From contig CANRFN010000007.1 in the NCBI GenBank assembly GCA_947629915.1, forward strand, positions 37,569-101,568: a stretch of 64,000 bases of DNA, written 5' to 3'. Origin of the DNA: an uncultured Oscillospiraceae bacterium (GTDB taxonomy: Bacteria > Bacillota > Clostridia > Oscillospirales > Oscillospiraceae). Below, piece after piece: positions 44,455 to 52,847 of the stretch; position 1 is the first letter of the stretch, and the number at the start of each line of letters is the position of its first letter. The notes under the pieces were generated by a model. The model saw only the letters and a list, made by a program, of their open reading frames with translations, searched no databases and was not told where the DNA came from. The position numbers and the translations under genes are program-made.

Positions 44455-45216
44455 ATGGCAATCCAGATCCCGTTTGTAAACGCCGGCGGCATCCCATTGG
44501 TCCGGGCAACCGTTGCCGGGGAGACCGGCTGGCTGGTCTTTGATACCGGCGCCATGGGCACCGCCCTGCACCAGAAGCACTTCCCGGACCTCACCGGCAC
44601 ATCTCATGAAGCCGCCCGCTTTGACGGCTCTCTCCAGGCCACCACGGTGGAGGAGTCGGAGGTAGACGCCATTCAAATCGGGGACGCCCTCTTCCAGCGC
44701 CCCACGGTATACCGGATGGATTTTACCTATGTGGAGCAGGGTCTCGCCGAGGTGATGCCGGAGGGCAAACTGCTAGGCTCCCTCGGCTTTGATCTTCTCC
44801 GCCAGCACCGCATTCTCATGGATTACAAGGCCTCGGTGATCACCCTGGACCCAGAGGAGACCCCGGAAGACGCCACCGCCGTGCCTCTGGAGATGGGCCG
44901 CCTGGCCACGGTGCAGGTCTCCCTCCAGGGACAGGAGCACCCCTTTGTGCTGGACTCCGGGGCCAGCGTCTGCCTTCTGTCCTCCGCGCTCCAGGGGGAG
45001 GTGTCGGGAGAGCCAATGCCGGACAATCCCGGGCTGCTTCTGGTGCAGCTCACCGTCTCCGGAAGGGCCTATGAGAACGTCCCCGCCCTCTTCTCGGACC
45101 TCTCCCAGCTCCAGGTAAAGGCAGACGGCATCATCGGGTACCCGCTGCTCTCCGCCCAGAGGACGCTGCTGGACTTCCCGGCGGGGAAGCTGTACCTGTG
45201 CCTGGAGTACCTATAG
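44455..45216 (+). CDS. Retropepsin-like aspartyl protease-domain protein
   Basis: A 253-residue protein with two Asp-Thr/Ser-Gly motifs: VFDTGAMGTALH (Asp30) and VLDSGASVCLL (about 165-175). Each is followed by a hydrophobic-Gly segment (IGDALFQRP, LGSLGFDLL; ADGIIGYPLL), so it is a tandem of two retropepsin-type halves in one chain. There is no signal peptide or membrane segment, hence probably cytoplasmic. Whether it cleaves proteins is unknown; several bacterial relatives have lost activity. The start ATG at 44455 has a weak ribosome site (GAGAGGGATGG). Confidence 0.8.
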   Translation: MAIQIPFVNAGGIPLVRATVAGETGWLVFDTGAMGTALHQKHFPDLTGTSHEAARFDGSLQATTVEESEVDAIQIGDALFQRPTVYRMDFTYVEQGLAEVMPEGKLLGSLGFDLLRQHRILMDYKASVITLDPEETPEDATAVPLEMGRLATVQVSLQGQEHPFVLDSGASVCLLSSALQGEVSGEPMPDNPGLLLVQLTVSGRAYENVPALFSDLSQLQVKADGIIGYPLLSAQRTLLDFPAGKLYLCLEYL

Positions 45217-45278
45217 CCCATCGCCTCGCCGCTCGTCACCCGGCCGGCCAAAAACTTCCTCCCGCCGGGAAAAAGCGA

Positions 45279-45307
45279 TTGCAGACGGGGAGGCACTGTA
45301 GTATACT
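45279..45307 (+). promoter_or_regulatory. promoter of the flavin reductase operon
   Basis: TTGCAG (45279-45284), a 17-base spacer and TATACT (45302-45307), 38 bases before the start codon at 45346. Confidence 0.75.
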
Positions 45308-45345
45308 GAAGCGCAGATCGCACAAGCAAGGAGGGGCTTATCCCT

Positions 45346-45963
45346 ATGAAAGTATTGCTGTTCAACGGCAGTCCCCACCCTCACGGGAACACCGCCATCG
45401 CCCTGGAGGAGATGGGCCGCATCTTCGCCTCCAACGATGTGGACTATGAGATCATCCAGGTGGGCAACCAGAACATCCGGGGCTGCGTGGCCTGCGGACA
45501 CTGCTATACCACCGGCACCTGCGCCATCCAGGACCTGGTGAATGAGGTCCTGCCCAAGTTCGAGGCGGCAGACGGCATCGTGGTGGGGAGCCCGGTGTAC
45601 TACGCCTCCGCCAACGGCACCTTGATCTCCTTCCTGGACCGGCTCTTCTACGCCAAGTCCTTCGACACCCGCATGAAGGTGGGCGCCAGCGTGGCGGTGG
45701 CCCGGAGAGGCGGCTGCTCCGCCACCTTCGATGAGCTCAACAAGTACTTCACCATCTCCGGCATGCCGGTGGCCTCCAGCCAGTACTGGAACAGCGTCCA
45801 CGGAAGGCTGCCGGGCGAGGCGGAGCAGGACGGCGAGGGCCTGCAGACCATGCGCACCCTGGCCCGGAACATGGTCTTCCTGATGAAGAGCATCGCCCTG
45901 GGCAAAGAGGCATATGGACTGCCGGAGAAGGAGCCGCCCATCTCCACCCATTTCATCCACTGA
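45346..45963 (+). CDS. Flavodoxin-like NAD(P)H-dependent oxidoreductase
   Basis: This 205-residue protein has the flavodoxin-like fold of NADPH-dependent FMN reductases. The FMN phosphate loop is FNGSPHPHGNT (7-17) and the GSPVYYASANG segment (about 84-94) contacts the flavin. The Cys motif CVACGHCYTTGTC (about 46-58) is typical of the iron-sulfur flavoprotein-related group, where it may bind a cluster or serve as a redox pair. Physiological substrate unknown. It heads a series of three closely spaced plus-strand genes. AAGGAGG precedes the ATG. Confidence 0.88.
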   Translation: MKVLLFNGSPHPHGNTAIALEEMGRIFASNDVDYEIIQVGNQNIRGCVACGHCYTTGTCAIQDLVNEVLPKFEAADGIVVGSPVYYASANGTLISFLDRLFYAKSFDTRMKVGASVAVARRGGCSATFDELNKYFTISGMPVASSQYWNSVHGRLPGEAEQDGEGLQTMRTLARNMVFLMKSIALGKEAYGLPEKEPPISTHFIH

Positions 45964-45981
45964 GGAAAGGGGGTCTACGCC

Positions 45982-46524
45982 ATGCGCGTACTGGTGGTAG
46001 TAGACATGCAGAAGGACTTTGTGGACGGCGCCCTGGGCACGAATGAGGCCCAGGCCATCGTCCCCGCCGTGGTGGAGAAGATCCGCGCCTTTGAGGGCCT
46101 GATCTGCGCCACCATGGACACCCACGGAGAGGCATATGCCAGCACCCAGGAGGGCCGGAACCTGCCGGTGCCCCACTGCATCGATGGCACCCCGGGCTGG
46201 GAGATGGCCGATCCGGTCTTCGAGGCCCTGGACGGCCGGGCGGACTGGCAGGGCACCCTCTTTCGCAAGCCGGCGTTCGGCTCCGTGGAACTGATGCGGT
46301 ACCTCGCCGAGTACAACGAGAAGGACCCCATCCAGGAGATCACCCTCATCGGGCTCTGCACGGACATCTGCGTCATCTCCAACGCCATGCTGCTGAAGGC
46401 CGCCCTGCCGGAGGTGCCCATCACCGTAGACGCGGCCTGCTGCGCGGGCGTCACGCCGGAGAGCCACAAAAACGCCCTGGCCGCCATGAAAATGTGCCAG
46501 ATCCGCATCGAAAACGAGGCATAA
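45982..46524 (+). CDS. Isochorismatase-fold cysteine hydrolase, nicotinamidase-like
   Basis: This 180-residue enzyme has the triad Asp8 (VVVDMQKDFVDG), Lys96 (FRKPAFGS) and Cys130 (GLCTDICVISNA). HCIDGTPGWE (66-75) is typical of nicotinamidases, which turn nicotinamide into nicotinate for NAD recycling; other amidases of this fold are possible. The usual metal-binding Asp-x-His is present in TMDTHGE. It begins 18 bases after the flavin reductase gene with a GGAAAGGGGG site. The link to a redox enzyme and a methyltransferase-like gene is unexplained. Confidence 0.85.
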   Translation: MRVLVVVDMQKDFVDGALGTNEAQAIVPAVVEKIRAFEGLICATMDTHGEAYASTQEGRNLPVPHCIDGTPGWEMADPVFEALDGRADWQGTLFRKPAFGSVELMRYLAEYNEKDPIQEITLIGLCTDICVISNAMLLKAALPEVPITVDAACCAGVTPESHKNALAAMKMCQIRIENEA

Positions 46525-46536
46525 GGGGAGAACGAC

Positions 46537-47439
46537 ATGGAAAATCACATCTTTAACAACAGTCACATCCTGGCATGGCTGCAGTACTACGCAGACAACA
46601 TGCACATCGACCTGGAGCGGGTCCGCCTGCTGGACATCACCCGCAAGAACAAGAACCTGATCCCCATGGTGGAGTCCCACCACGCGGTGCTGGTCTTCAC
46701 CGAGGCCGGCCACCCGGACATCTTCTACCGCATGTGGAATGCGGGCCTCGGAGACTGCGAGGTCTGGTACAACGAGGGCTCCGATCCGGTGGGTCCCATC
46801 CTCCACTCCCCGGTGCGGGAGATGATCAACCGGGGCATCAACGCCAGCGCCGCCATGCTGATTTTGAACCCCAACGCCCGGTCCACCTATAAGATCGGCA
46901 TGCGCAACTCGGACTTCATCCGGGGCACCGTCCGCTACGTGGGCAGCGAGATCCGGGCCGTGATCCTGAACAAGATGCACCTGGGGTCCCAGGACACGGT
47001 GTGCATCATCAGCGGCGCCAGCATCGCCGTGGAGTCCGCCATGGTGGCCCCGGAGGGGACCGTCATCGCGGTGGAGTACAGCCAGCAGGACCGCCGCACC
47101 GTGGAGGAGAACGCGGAGAAGTTCGGCCTCAACAACATCACCGTGATAGACAAGGTGTCTGAGGAGACCATGAAGGGCCTTCCCATTCCGTCTCTCACCT
47201 TCCTCGTGGCATCTGCCAGCATGGAGCAGGAGATCGAGTGCCTCCGCAAGCTGAACCCCCAGATGGAGATCGTGATCTACACCCTGGACTTCCGCTGCGC
47301 CGCCTCCCTGCCGGAGCTTTTGGAGAAGTACGGCTTCCGGGAGACGGAGGTGATCCAGATCAGCGTGTCCAAGCTGAACCCGGGCAAGAACACCTTCGAC
47401 ACCGAGCCCGCGCCCTGGATTGTGTCCGGCACTCCCTGA
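46537..47439 (+). CDS. CbiE/CbiT-like fusion protein with degenerate SAM motif
   Basis: A 300-residue protein whose N-terminal half (to about 115) resembles CbiE and whose C-terminal half (about 120-300) resembles CbiT, the two domains of precorrin-6Y methyltransferase. The opening of the CbiT half is recognisable: NSDFIRGTVRYVGSEIRAVIL. However, the SAM-binding loop, normally DIGAGTGSVSVE, reads IISGASIAVES, so the Asp and most Gly residues are lost. No other cobalamin gene lies nearby. It may be a binding protein or have a changed role. It follows the nicotinamidase-like gene after 12 bases with AGGGGAGAA upstream. Confidence 0.7.
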   Translation: MENHIFNNSHILAWLQYYADNMHIDLERVRLLDITRKNKNLIPMVESHHAVLVFTEAGHPDIFYRMWNAGLGDCEVWYNEGSDPVGPILHSPVREMINRGINASAAMLILNPNARSTYKIGMRNSDFIRGTVRYVGSEIRAVILNKMHLGSQDTVCIISGASIAVESAMVAPEGTVIAVEYSQQDRRTVEENAEKFGLNNITVIDKVSEETMKGLPIPSLTFLVASASMEQEIECLRKLNPQMEIVIYTLDFRCAASLPELLEKYGFRETEVIQISVSKLNPGKNTFDTEPAPWIVSGTP

Positions 47440-47501
47440 CACATGTGCGTCCCTCCGAAACACTTCCGGTAAAATCCGCCGCGATTTGTGAAATGTGGCT
47501 G

Positions 47502-47530
47502 TTGACTTTGCCCGTCTCATTTTATATACT
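47502..47530 (+). promoter_or_regulatory. promoter of the oxidoreductase operon
   Basis: TTGACT (47502-47507), a 17-base spacer and TATACT (47525-47530). It leads into a leader of about 290 bases. Confidence 0.8.
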
Positions 47531-47544
47531 ACCGCCCAAGTTCA

Positions 47545-47804
47545 GACCCCTGCAAAAACAGTGATGGAGACAGTAGGGCCCGTCAAGGATTCAGAGAGCC
47601 GGCAGCTGGTGGAAAGCCGGTATCCAGAGACCTGCCTGAAGATCACTCCGGAGTTTCAGCCCAAAACGCGCAATGAGGCGGAGTAGACGCTGACGGCTTC
47701 CCCCGTTACCGGGAGTGCGTATGTTGGTACGCAGGTTTTGGGTGGTATAACGGCTGTCTATTCATGGCGTCCGTCCCTGACCGGGGGCGGACGCTTTTTC
47801 TTTT
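47545..47804 (+). promoter_or_regulatory. T-box leader, isoleucine specifier likely
   Basis: The leader has the conserved T-box landmarks in order: GTGATGGAGACAGTAG (47561-47576), AGAGAG and the GCTGGTGGAAAGCCGGT arm of stem I, the specifier region GAAGATCACTCCGGAG, and a degenerate T-box sequence GGGTGGTATAACGGC. It ends in a terminator with arms GCGTCCG/CGGACGC (47767-47794) and a T-rich tail. Reading the specifier codon as ATC (Ile), followed by the usual A, fits best. Uncharged tRNA-Ile would then allow expression of the oxidoreductase genes. Confidence 0.85.
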
Positions 47805-47822
47805 CGGAGAGGACTGAGTATA

Positions 47823-48404
47823 ATGGAAAAAACCATGACCGAGATTCGCTGGCACGGCCGGGGCGGACAGGGCACCAAGACCGCCTGCCTGCTGCTGGCG
47901 GACGCGGCCTTCGCCTCGGACAAGTACGTCCAGGGCTTCCCGGAGTACGGACCGGAACGGATGGGCGCCCCCATCACCGCATACAACCGCATCAGCGATG
48001 TGCCCTGTTCCATCCACTCCTTCATCTATCAGCCGGACTACGTGGTAGTGGTGGACGAGTCTCTGCTGTCCTCCGTGGACGTCACCGCCGGGCTGAATCC
48101 AGAGGGCGGCATCGTCATCAACACGCCCCGGGCCCCCTATGAGATGCGCCGGTTCCTCCGGGGCTATCCCGGGCGGGTGTGGACCATCGATGCCCGCCGG
48201 ATCAGCGAGGAGCTGCTGGGCGGCTACTTCCCCAACACGCCTATGCTGGCCGCCATCGTCAAGGTGAGCGGCATTCTGGACCCGGACCGCTTCATCCACG
48301 ACATGGAGGCCTCCTTCCACCACAAGTTCGCCACCAAGCCCCAGGTCATCGAGGGCAATATGAAGTGCCTGATCCGTTCCATGCAGGAGGTACAAGCAGA
48401 ATGA
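47823..48404 (+). CDS. 2-oxoacid:ferredoxin oxidoreductase, gamma subunit
   Basis: This 193-residue protein is the gamma subunit of a four-subunit pyruvate/2-ketoisovalerate:ferredoxin oxidoreductase. WHGRGGQGTKTACLLLADAAF (about 9-29) is the family signature and YGPERMGAPITAYNRI follows. The ATG at 47823 has GAGAGGAC upstream; an internal ATG at 47835 is possible. It is the first gene behind the T-box leader. The stop overlaps the delta subunit start by four bases. Confidence 0.93.
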   Translation: MEKTMTEIRWHGRGGQGTKTACLLLADAAFASDKYVQGFPEYGPERMGAPITAYNRISDVPCSIHSFIYQPDYVVVVDESLLSSVDVTAGLNPEGGIVINTPRAPYEMRRFLRGYPGRVWTIDARRISEELLGGYFPNTPMLAAIVKVSGILDPDRFIHDMEASFHHKFATKPQVIEGNMKCLIRSMQEVQAE

Positions 48405-48712
48405 GCATCATCCACGCGAAAGACATCAATGAGAAGACCCCCTGGCAGGGTCTCACCCCCGGCGGAGAGATCTACGAGGGCGGCACCTCCAAGCTCACCC
48501 TCACCGGCCAGTGGCGGGTAAACCGTCCCACCTGGAACTCCGCCCTGTGCCGTCAGTGCCTGCTGTGCGCCCCCTTCTGCCCGGACTCCTCCATTCCCGT
48601 CAAGGAGGGCAAGCGGCTGGACTTCGACCTGGACCACTGCAAGGGCTGCGGCATCTGCGCCAAAGTCTGCCCCTTTAAAGCCATCCGTATGGAACAGGAG
48701 GTGCACCAATGA
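48401..48712 (+). CDS. 2-oxoacid:ferredoxin oxidoreductase, delta (ferredoxin) subunit
   Basis: This 103-residue protein carries two [4Fe-4S] motifs, CRQCLLCAPFCPDSS and CKGCGICAKVCPFKAI, which pass electrons from the active site to ferredoxin. The N-terminus (ITEK-like INEKTPWQGLTPGG) is typical of delta subunits. It overlaps both neighbours by ATGA, giving tight translational coupling. The ATG has CAGGAGG upstream. Confidence 0.95.
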   Translation: MSIIHAKDINEKTPWQGLTPGGEIYEGGTSKLTLTGQWRVNRPTWNSALCRQCLLCAPFCPDSSIPVKEGKRLDFDLDHCKGCGICAKVCPFKAIRMEQEVHQ

Positions 48713-49920
48713 GCATCCGTGAGCGCCTGTCCGGCAACGAGGCCGTGGCCTACGCCATGCGCCAGATCAACCCGGACGTCTTTGCCGCCTTCCCCATCAC
48801 GCCGTCTACGGAGATTCCCCAGTACTTCGCCCAGTATGTGGCCAACGGCCAGGTGGACACCGAGTACGTCACGGTGGAGTCTGAGCACTCCTCCATGTCC
48901 ACCTGCATCGGCGCGTCCGCAGCCGGCTGCCGTGCCGTGACCGCCACGTCTTCCGCCGGTCTTGCCTTCATGTATGAGGTCCTCTATGTGGCCGCCTCCA
49001 GCCGGCTGCCCATCACCCTGGCCTGCGTGAACCGCACCCTCACCGGCCCCATCAACATCAACAACGACCACTCGGACTCCATGGGCGCCCGGGACTCCGG
49101 CTGGATCCAGATCTACGCCGAGAACAACCAGGAGGCCTACGACAACTACCTCCAGGCCATGCGCATCTCCGAGACCCCGGATGTCCGCCTGCCCATCATG
49201 GTGTGCCAGGACGGCTTCATCACCTCCCACGCCGTGGAGAACATCCTGCTGGAAGAGGACGCCGCGGTGAAGGCCTTCGTTGGGGAGTATCACCCGGAGC
49301 ACGCCCTCATGGGCCGGGATCACCCCCTGGCCGTGGGTCCTTACGACAACTCCCCCTACTGCATGGAGCACAAAGTGCAGCAGGCCGAGGCCATGAAGAA
49401 CGCCAAGCGGGCCATTCTGGACGTGGCGGCGGACTTTGAGAAGACCTTCGGCCGCAAGTACGGCTTCTTTGAGGAGTACCGCATGGAGGACGCCGAGGTG
49501 GCCCTGGTGCTCATCGGCTCCACCGCCGGCACCGCCAAGGCCTGCATAGACAGCCTCCGCAACCAGGGGATCAAGGCCGGCCTCGTGAAAGTCCGGGTCT
49601 TCCGCCCCTTCCCCTTCGAGGAGATCGCCGCCGCCCTGTCCCATGTGAAGGCCGTGGCCGTGATGGACAAGAGCGAAGGCTACTCCGCAGCCGGCGGCCC
49701 CCTCTTTGCAGAGGTGCGCTCCGCCTGCTATGATCTGCCCAATCCCCCCAAGATGATCGATGTGGTGTACGGCCTGGCCGGCCGGGACTGCGCGGTGCAG
49801 GACGTGGAGCGGGTGTACCGCTATCTTCTGAAAATCGTTGAGACTGGCGAGGTTGGCCCGCGCTACATCCACATGGGCCAGCGCAGCGCCAGAGAGGAGG
49901 TCCTGGGCAATGGCCTATAA
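48709..49920 (+). CDS. 2-oxoacid:ferredoxin oxidoreductase, alpha subunit
   Basis: This 403-residue alpha subunit binds the substrate and part of the thiamine pyrophosphate. Landmarks are FAAFPITPSTEIPQYFA (about 25-41), the TSSAGLAFMYE block (83-93) and HSDSMGARDSGWIQIYAENNQEA. The motif set is close to pyruvate and 2-ketoisovalerate enzymes; the two cannot be separated by eye. The Ile-type T-box suggests a link to branched-chain oxoacids or 2-oxobutyrate. It overlaps the delta gene by four bases and the beta gene by eleven. Confidence 0.93.
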   Translation: MSIRERLSGNEAVAYAMRQINPDVFAAFPITPSTEIPQYFAQYVANGQVDTEYVTVESEHSSMSTCIGASAAGCRAVTATSSAGLAFMYEVLYVAASSRLPITLACVNRTLTGPININNDHSDSMGARDSGWIQIYAENNQEAYDNYLQAMRISETPDVRLPIMVCQDGFITSHAVENILLEEDAAVKAFVGEYHPEHALMGRDHPLAVGPYDNSPYCMEHKVQQAEAMKNAKRAILDVAADFEKTFGRKYGFFEEYRMEDAEVALVLIGSTAGTAKACIDSLRNQGIKAGLVKVRVFRPFPFEEIAAALSHVKAVAVMDKSEGYSAAGGPLFAEVRSACYDLPNPPKMIDVVYGLAGRDCAVQDVERVYRYLLKIVETGEVGPRYIHMGQRSAREEVLGNGL

Positions 49921-50845
49921 TCACAAGGTAGAACTGTCCAAACCGGAGCGGTTTGCCCCGGGACAGCGGCTGTGTGCCGGCTGCGGCGCCGGCATCGCCT
50001 GCCGGGCCATCATGCGGGCCCTGGACGAGGGGGACAAGGCCGTGGTGTGCAATGCCACCGGCTGTCTGGAGGTCTCCTCCTTCACCTATCCCTGCACCTC
50101 CTGGGAGGATTCGTACATCCACGCGGCCTTTGAGAACGCCCCCGCCGTGTGCGGCGGCGTGGAGGCGGCGTACAACGTGCTCCGCCGCAAGGGCCAGCTG
50201 GACGAGACATACAAGTTCATCTGCATCGGCGGAGACGGCGGCACCTACGACATCGGCTTCCAGTCCCTGTCCGGCGCCATGGAGCGGGGCCACGACATGG
50301 TGTACTTCTGCTACGACAACGAGGCGTACATGAACACCGGCATCCAGCGCTCCTCCTCCACTCCGCGCTTTGCCAATGCCACCACCACTCCTGTGGGCTC
50401 GGTGTCCACCGGCAAGAAGCAGGACAAGAAGGACCTCACCGCCATCATGGCAGCCCACCACATCCCCTATGTGGCACAGACCACCTTCCTGGGCAACTTC
50501 AAGGACCTGCACGAGAAGGCCCACCGCGCCATCTACACCCCGGGTCCCGCCTTTGTGAACGTGATGGCCCCCTGCCCCAGAGGCTGGCAGTATCCCGCGG
50601 AGCTGCTGCCCCAGATCTGCAAGATGGCCGTGGAGACCTGCGTCTGGCCCCTCTACGAGGTGGTGGAGGGCAGATGGATCCTGAACTACGTGCCCAAGAA
50701 GAAGCTGCCGGTGGAGGAGTTCTTGAAGCTCCAGGGCCGGTTCAAGCACTGCTTCAAGCCCGGCAACGAGTGGACCATCGAATCCGCCCAGAAGTACGTG
50801 GACGAGAAGTGGGAGCAGCTTCAGGAGCGCTGCGCCTCCAACTGA
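49910..50845 (+). CDS. 2-oxoacid:ferredoxin oxidoreductase, beta subunit
   Basis: This 311-residue beta subunit holds the thiamine pyrophosphate and a [4Fe-4S] cluster. LCAGCGAGIACR (about 20-31) gives cluster cysteines, and the TPP motif is GGDGGTYDIGFQSLSGAMERGHD, followed by YDNEAYMNTG. A further Cys in the C-terminal half (APCPRGWQ) matches the family. The ATG at 49910 has AGAGAGGAGG nine bases before it, inside the alpha gene. A terminator follows. The complex would carry out ferredoxin-linked oxidative decarboxylation of a 2-oxoacid, or the reverse reaction. Confidence 0.94.
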   Translation: MAYNHKVELSKPERFAPGQRLCAGCGAGIACRAIMRALDEGDKAVVCNATGCLEVSSFTYPCTSWEDSYIHAAFENAPAVCGGVEAAYNVLRRKGQLDETYKFICIGGDGGTYDIGFQSLSGAMERGHDMVYFCYDNEAYMNTGIQRSSSTPRFANATTTPVGSVSTGKKQDKKDLTAIMAAHHIPYVAQTTFLGNFKDLHEKAHRAIYTPGPAFVNVMAPCPRGWQYPAELLPQICKMAVETCVWPLYEVVEGRWILNYVPKKKLPVEEFLKLQGRFKHCFKPGNEWTIESAQKYVDEKWEQLQERCASN

Positions 50846-50859
50846 GTTATCCCCATCCC

Positions 50860-50892
50860 GCATCCCCCGCCGCCCGGCGGGGGATGCTTTTT
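50860..50892 (+). terminator. terminator of the oxidoreductase operon
   Basis: A 12-base stem, GCATCCCCCGCC with GGCGGGGGATGC, around GCCC and followed by TTTTTG. Confidence 0.92.
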
Positions 50893-50899
50893 GCCGCGC

Positions 50900-50928
50900 T
50901 TGCAACGGCAGCCGGTCTGTGGTACCAT
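50900..50928 (+). promoter_or_regulatory. promoter of the DUF4261 gene
   Basis: TTGCAA (50900-50905), a 17-base spacer and TACCAT (50923-50928), 33 bases before the start codon. Confidence 0.6.
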
Positions 50929-50961
50929 AGGCCAGACCATTCCCCGAAAGGAGCCCTGCAC

Positions 50962-51852
50962 ATGCCCCGCACTGAACAAGAGAAGTCCCTCCGCCCCGGC
51001 GGCCCCTTCCCCATCCAGCTGCTCTTCCGCAACAAGGTCCCCCAGCCGGACCAGAGACAGGCCCTGGCAGTCCTCACAGAGCACATCGGCGCGGTGGAGG
51101 CAGCCGGCCGGGATGCAGGCGCCGTGTCCTTCCTGGCCAAAGACCATGTGGCCCAGTTCCAGGACGAGTCCGCCCCGGTGGTGCTCTCTTTCACATCCTG
51201 CGTGCCCTTCTTCGGGGAAATGCTGGATGCCTTCGTCCGGGCCAATATGTGGGACTGCCCGGACCGGGATGTACTTCTCCAGGAGTGCCGCTGGCAGGTG
51301 GTAGCGGGAGACGCCCTGGCCGGCGGACTGCCTGCCATCCAACGGGCGGAGCTGGACATGGACTGGCTCATGGCGCTGCTGGAGCTCTTCCCCTCTTGCG
51401 GGGCGGTGTACTTTCCCTCCGCAGGCAAGCTCTTTCGCCCGGAGCAGATCTGCAGTGCCCCCTTCACCGGCATCCAGCGTTTTCTCCACTTCGGGATGAA
51501 CGTGCGGATGTTCCAGATGCCGGACGGAGACAGCGTGATCACCGATACCCTGGGCCTCCAGGTGCTGAACCTCCCGAACCTCCAGTACCACTATCGTGGC
51601 CTTCCCCCGAGCTGGGTGGCCGCCCACGCGTACACCATGGCCTCCATGCTGCTCCAAAACGGGGACGACTTCGAGGACGGGGACACGGTGGACGGCATGG
51701 AAAACGGACAGCTCTCCGATGCAGTGGAGTGGGAGTGCCGGCGGGAGGTGGCCATTCTTCAGCCCAAGCGCACCGTGCTGGACATCGCAGCGGGCCAATA
51801 TGCCGCGCCTCGGCAGCAGGCACAGCAGACACCTCAGACAGGCCAGCCCTGA
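50962..51852 (+). CDS. DUF4261 domain-containing protein
   Basis: This 296-residue protein most resembles the DUF4261 family of unknown function, mainly by the C-terminal block (about 175-245) with VRMFQMPDGDSVITDTLGL, the L-N-L-P-x-L-Q-Y-H strand and the final LLQNGDDFEDGDTVDGM. The N-terminal half includes SFTSCVPFFGEMLDAFVRANM. There is no signal peptide or membrane segment. It lies alone between two terminators. The ATG has GAAAGGAG upstream; the frame is open far to the left but that part lies over the oxidoreductase gene. Confidence 0.7.
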   Translation: MPRTEQEKSLRPGGPFPIQLLFRNKVPQPDQRQALAVLTEHIGAVEAAGRDAGAVSFLAKDHVAQFQDESAPVVLSFTSCVPFFGEMLDAFVRANMWDCPDRDVLLQECRWQVVAGDALAGGLPAIQRAELDMDWLMALLELFPSCGAVYFPSAGKLFRPEQICSAPFTGIQRFLHFGMNVRMFQMPDGDSVITDTLGLQVLNLPNLQYHYRGLPPSWVAAHAYTMASMLLQNGDDFEDGDTVDGMENGQLSDAVEWECRREVAILQPKRTVLDIAAGQYAAPRQQAQQTPQTGQP

Positions 51853-51860
51853 AAAACACA

Positions 51861-51900
51861 AGAGCGGTACCCCCCCCCGGACCCCCGGAAGAACCGCTCT
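51861..51900. terminator. bidirectional terminator between converging genes
   Basis: AGAGCGGT (51861-51868) pairs with ACCGCTCT (51893-51900) around a C-rich loop, with TTTG to the right and TTGTGTTTTTC on the other strand. Confidence 0.8.
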
Positions 51901-51928
51901 TTGCTGTGTGCTGTTTGATTTCGCCGTC

Positions 51929-52804
51929 TCAGTCTATGGAGACCAGCTCGTAGGCGCGGCTGCCGAGGCCCAGGGCCTCCGCCGCATCCAGGATGATGGT
52001 GCCGTGGCGGGACTCGATCCGCTGGATGAGGGCCGCCTTGCCGGGGTCCTCAGACTGGTACACCAGGTCCACGCAGGCCTGGTCCAGAGCCAGGGGGTCC
52101 AGGGAGGCCAGGGCCCCGATGTCCGCCATGGCGGGGTCCTCTGCCACGTTGCAGCAGTCGCAGTCCACGGAGAGGTTGGCCATCACGTTGAGATAGGCCA
52201 GCTTGCCCGGGAAGTAGTCCATGACGGCCCGGTCTGCGTCCGCCATGGACTCCAGGAAGCTGTCATGGTCGGCGGTCATGAGGGCATCGAAGCCCTGCAC
52301 GTCGGTGCCGCTCACATGGATGTGGTGTTTGCCCCGGGAGGAGGCCAGGCCGATGGACATGTTCTTCAGCGCCCCGCCAAAGCCGCCCATGGGGTGTCCC
52401 TTGAAGTGGGAGAGGATAAAGAGGCTGTCGTAGTTGGCGATGTGGCTGCCCACAAAGTCCTCCTTGAGGTGCTTGCCGCCCCGCACGGGAAGGGCGATGT
52501 CCCCCTCCTCGTCCAGGATGTCCACCGGGGCGCAGGCGGTCCAGCCGTGGGCCTCCATGGTCTTCCAATGGGCGGCAGTGGTGTCCCGGGTGCCTGCATA
52601 GGCGGTGTTGCACTCCACGATGGCGCAGCCCGCGTGATGGATCAGCGGCCCCAGCAGCTCCGGCCGCAGGAAGTTCTGATTTCCGGTCTCCCCGGAGTGG
52701 ATCTTCACCCCGGTCTTGCCCGGGAGATTCGCCTGCAGGGTGTCATAGAGGCGGATGAGCCCCTCCGATGAGATGTCCCGGGTGAAATATACTTTGGATG
52801 ACAA
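51929..52804 (-). CDS. DUF362 domain-containing protein
   Basis: This 291-residue protein matches DUF362, a family of putative iron-sulfur or ferredoxin-like proteins. Visible blocks include IHSGETGNQNFLRPEL, the YDSLFILSHFKGHPMGGFGGALKNMSIGLASSRGK stretch (central, with the conserved His/Lys) and a late CDCC motif that may bind metal. The best start is TTG at 52804, with AGGGG eight bases before it; a longer frame to 52873 runs into the preceding gene. It lies 43 bases after the amylase gene in the same direction. Confidence 0.8.
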   Translation of the reverse strand: MSSKVYFTRDISSEGLIRLYDTLQANLPGKTGVKIHSGETGNQNFLRPELLGPLIHHAGCAIVECNTAYAGTRDTTAAHWKTMEAHGWTACAPVDILDEEGDIALPVRGGKHLKEDFVGSHIANYDSLFILSHFKGHPMGGFGGALKNMSIGLASSRGKHHIHVSGTDVQGFDALMTADHDSFLESMADADRAVMDYFPGKLAYLNVMANLSVDCDCCNVAEDPAMADIGALASLDPLALDQACVDLVYQSEDPGKAALIQRIESRHGTIILDAAEALGLGSRAYELVSID

Positions 52805-52847
52805 ATTGCATTCCCCTGTCTGCCGTATCGGCTTTGATGTCCCTATT

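Noticed and set aside
46537..47439. Part of a cobalamin synthesis cluster
   Set aside because: Only this one CbiE/CbiT-like gene is present and its SAM loop is altered; no other corrin gene in the window.
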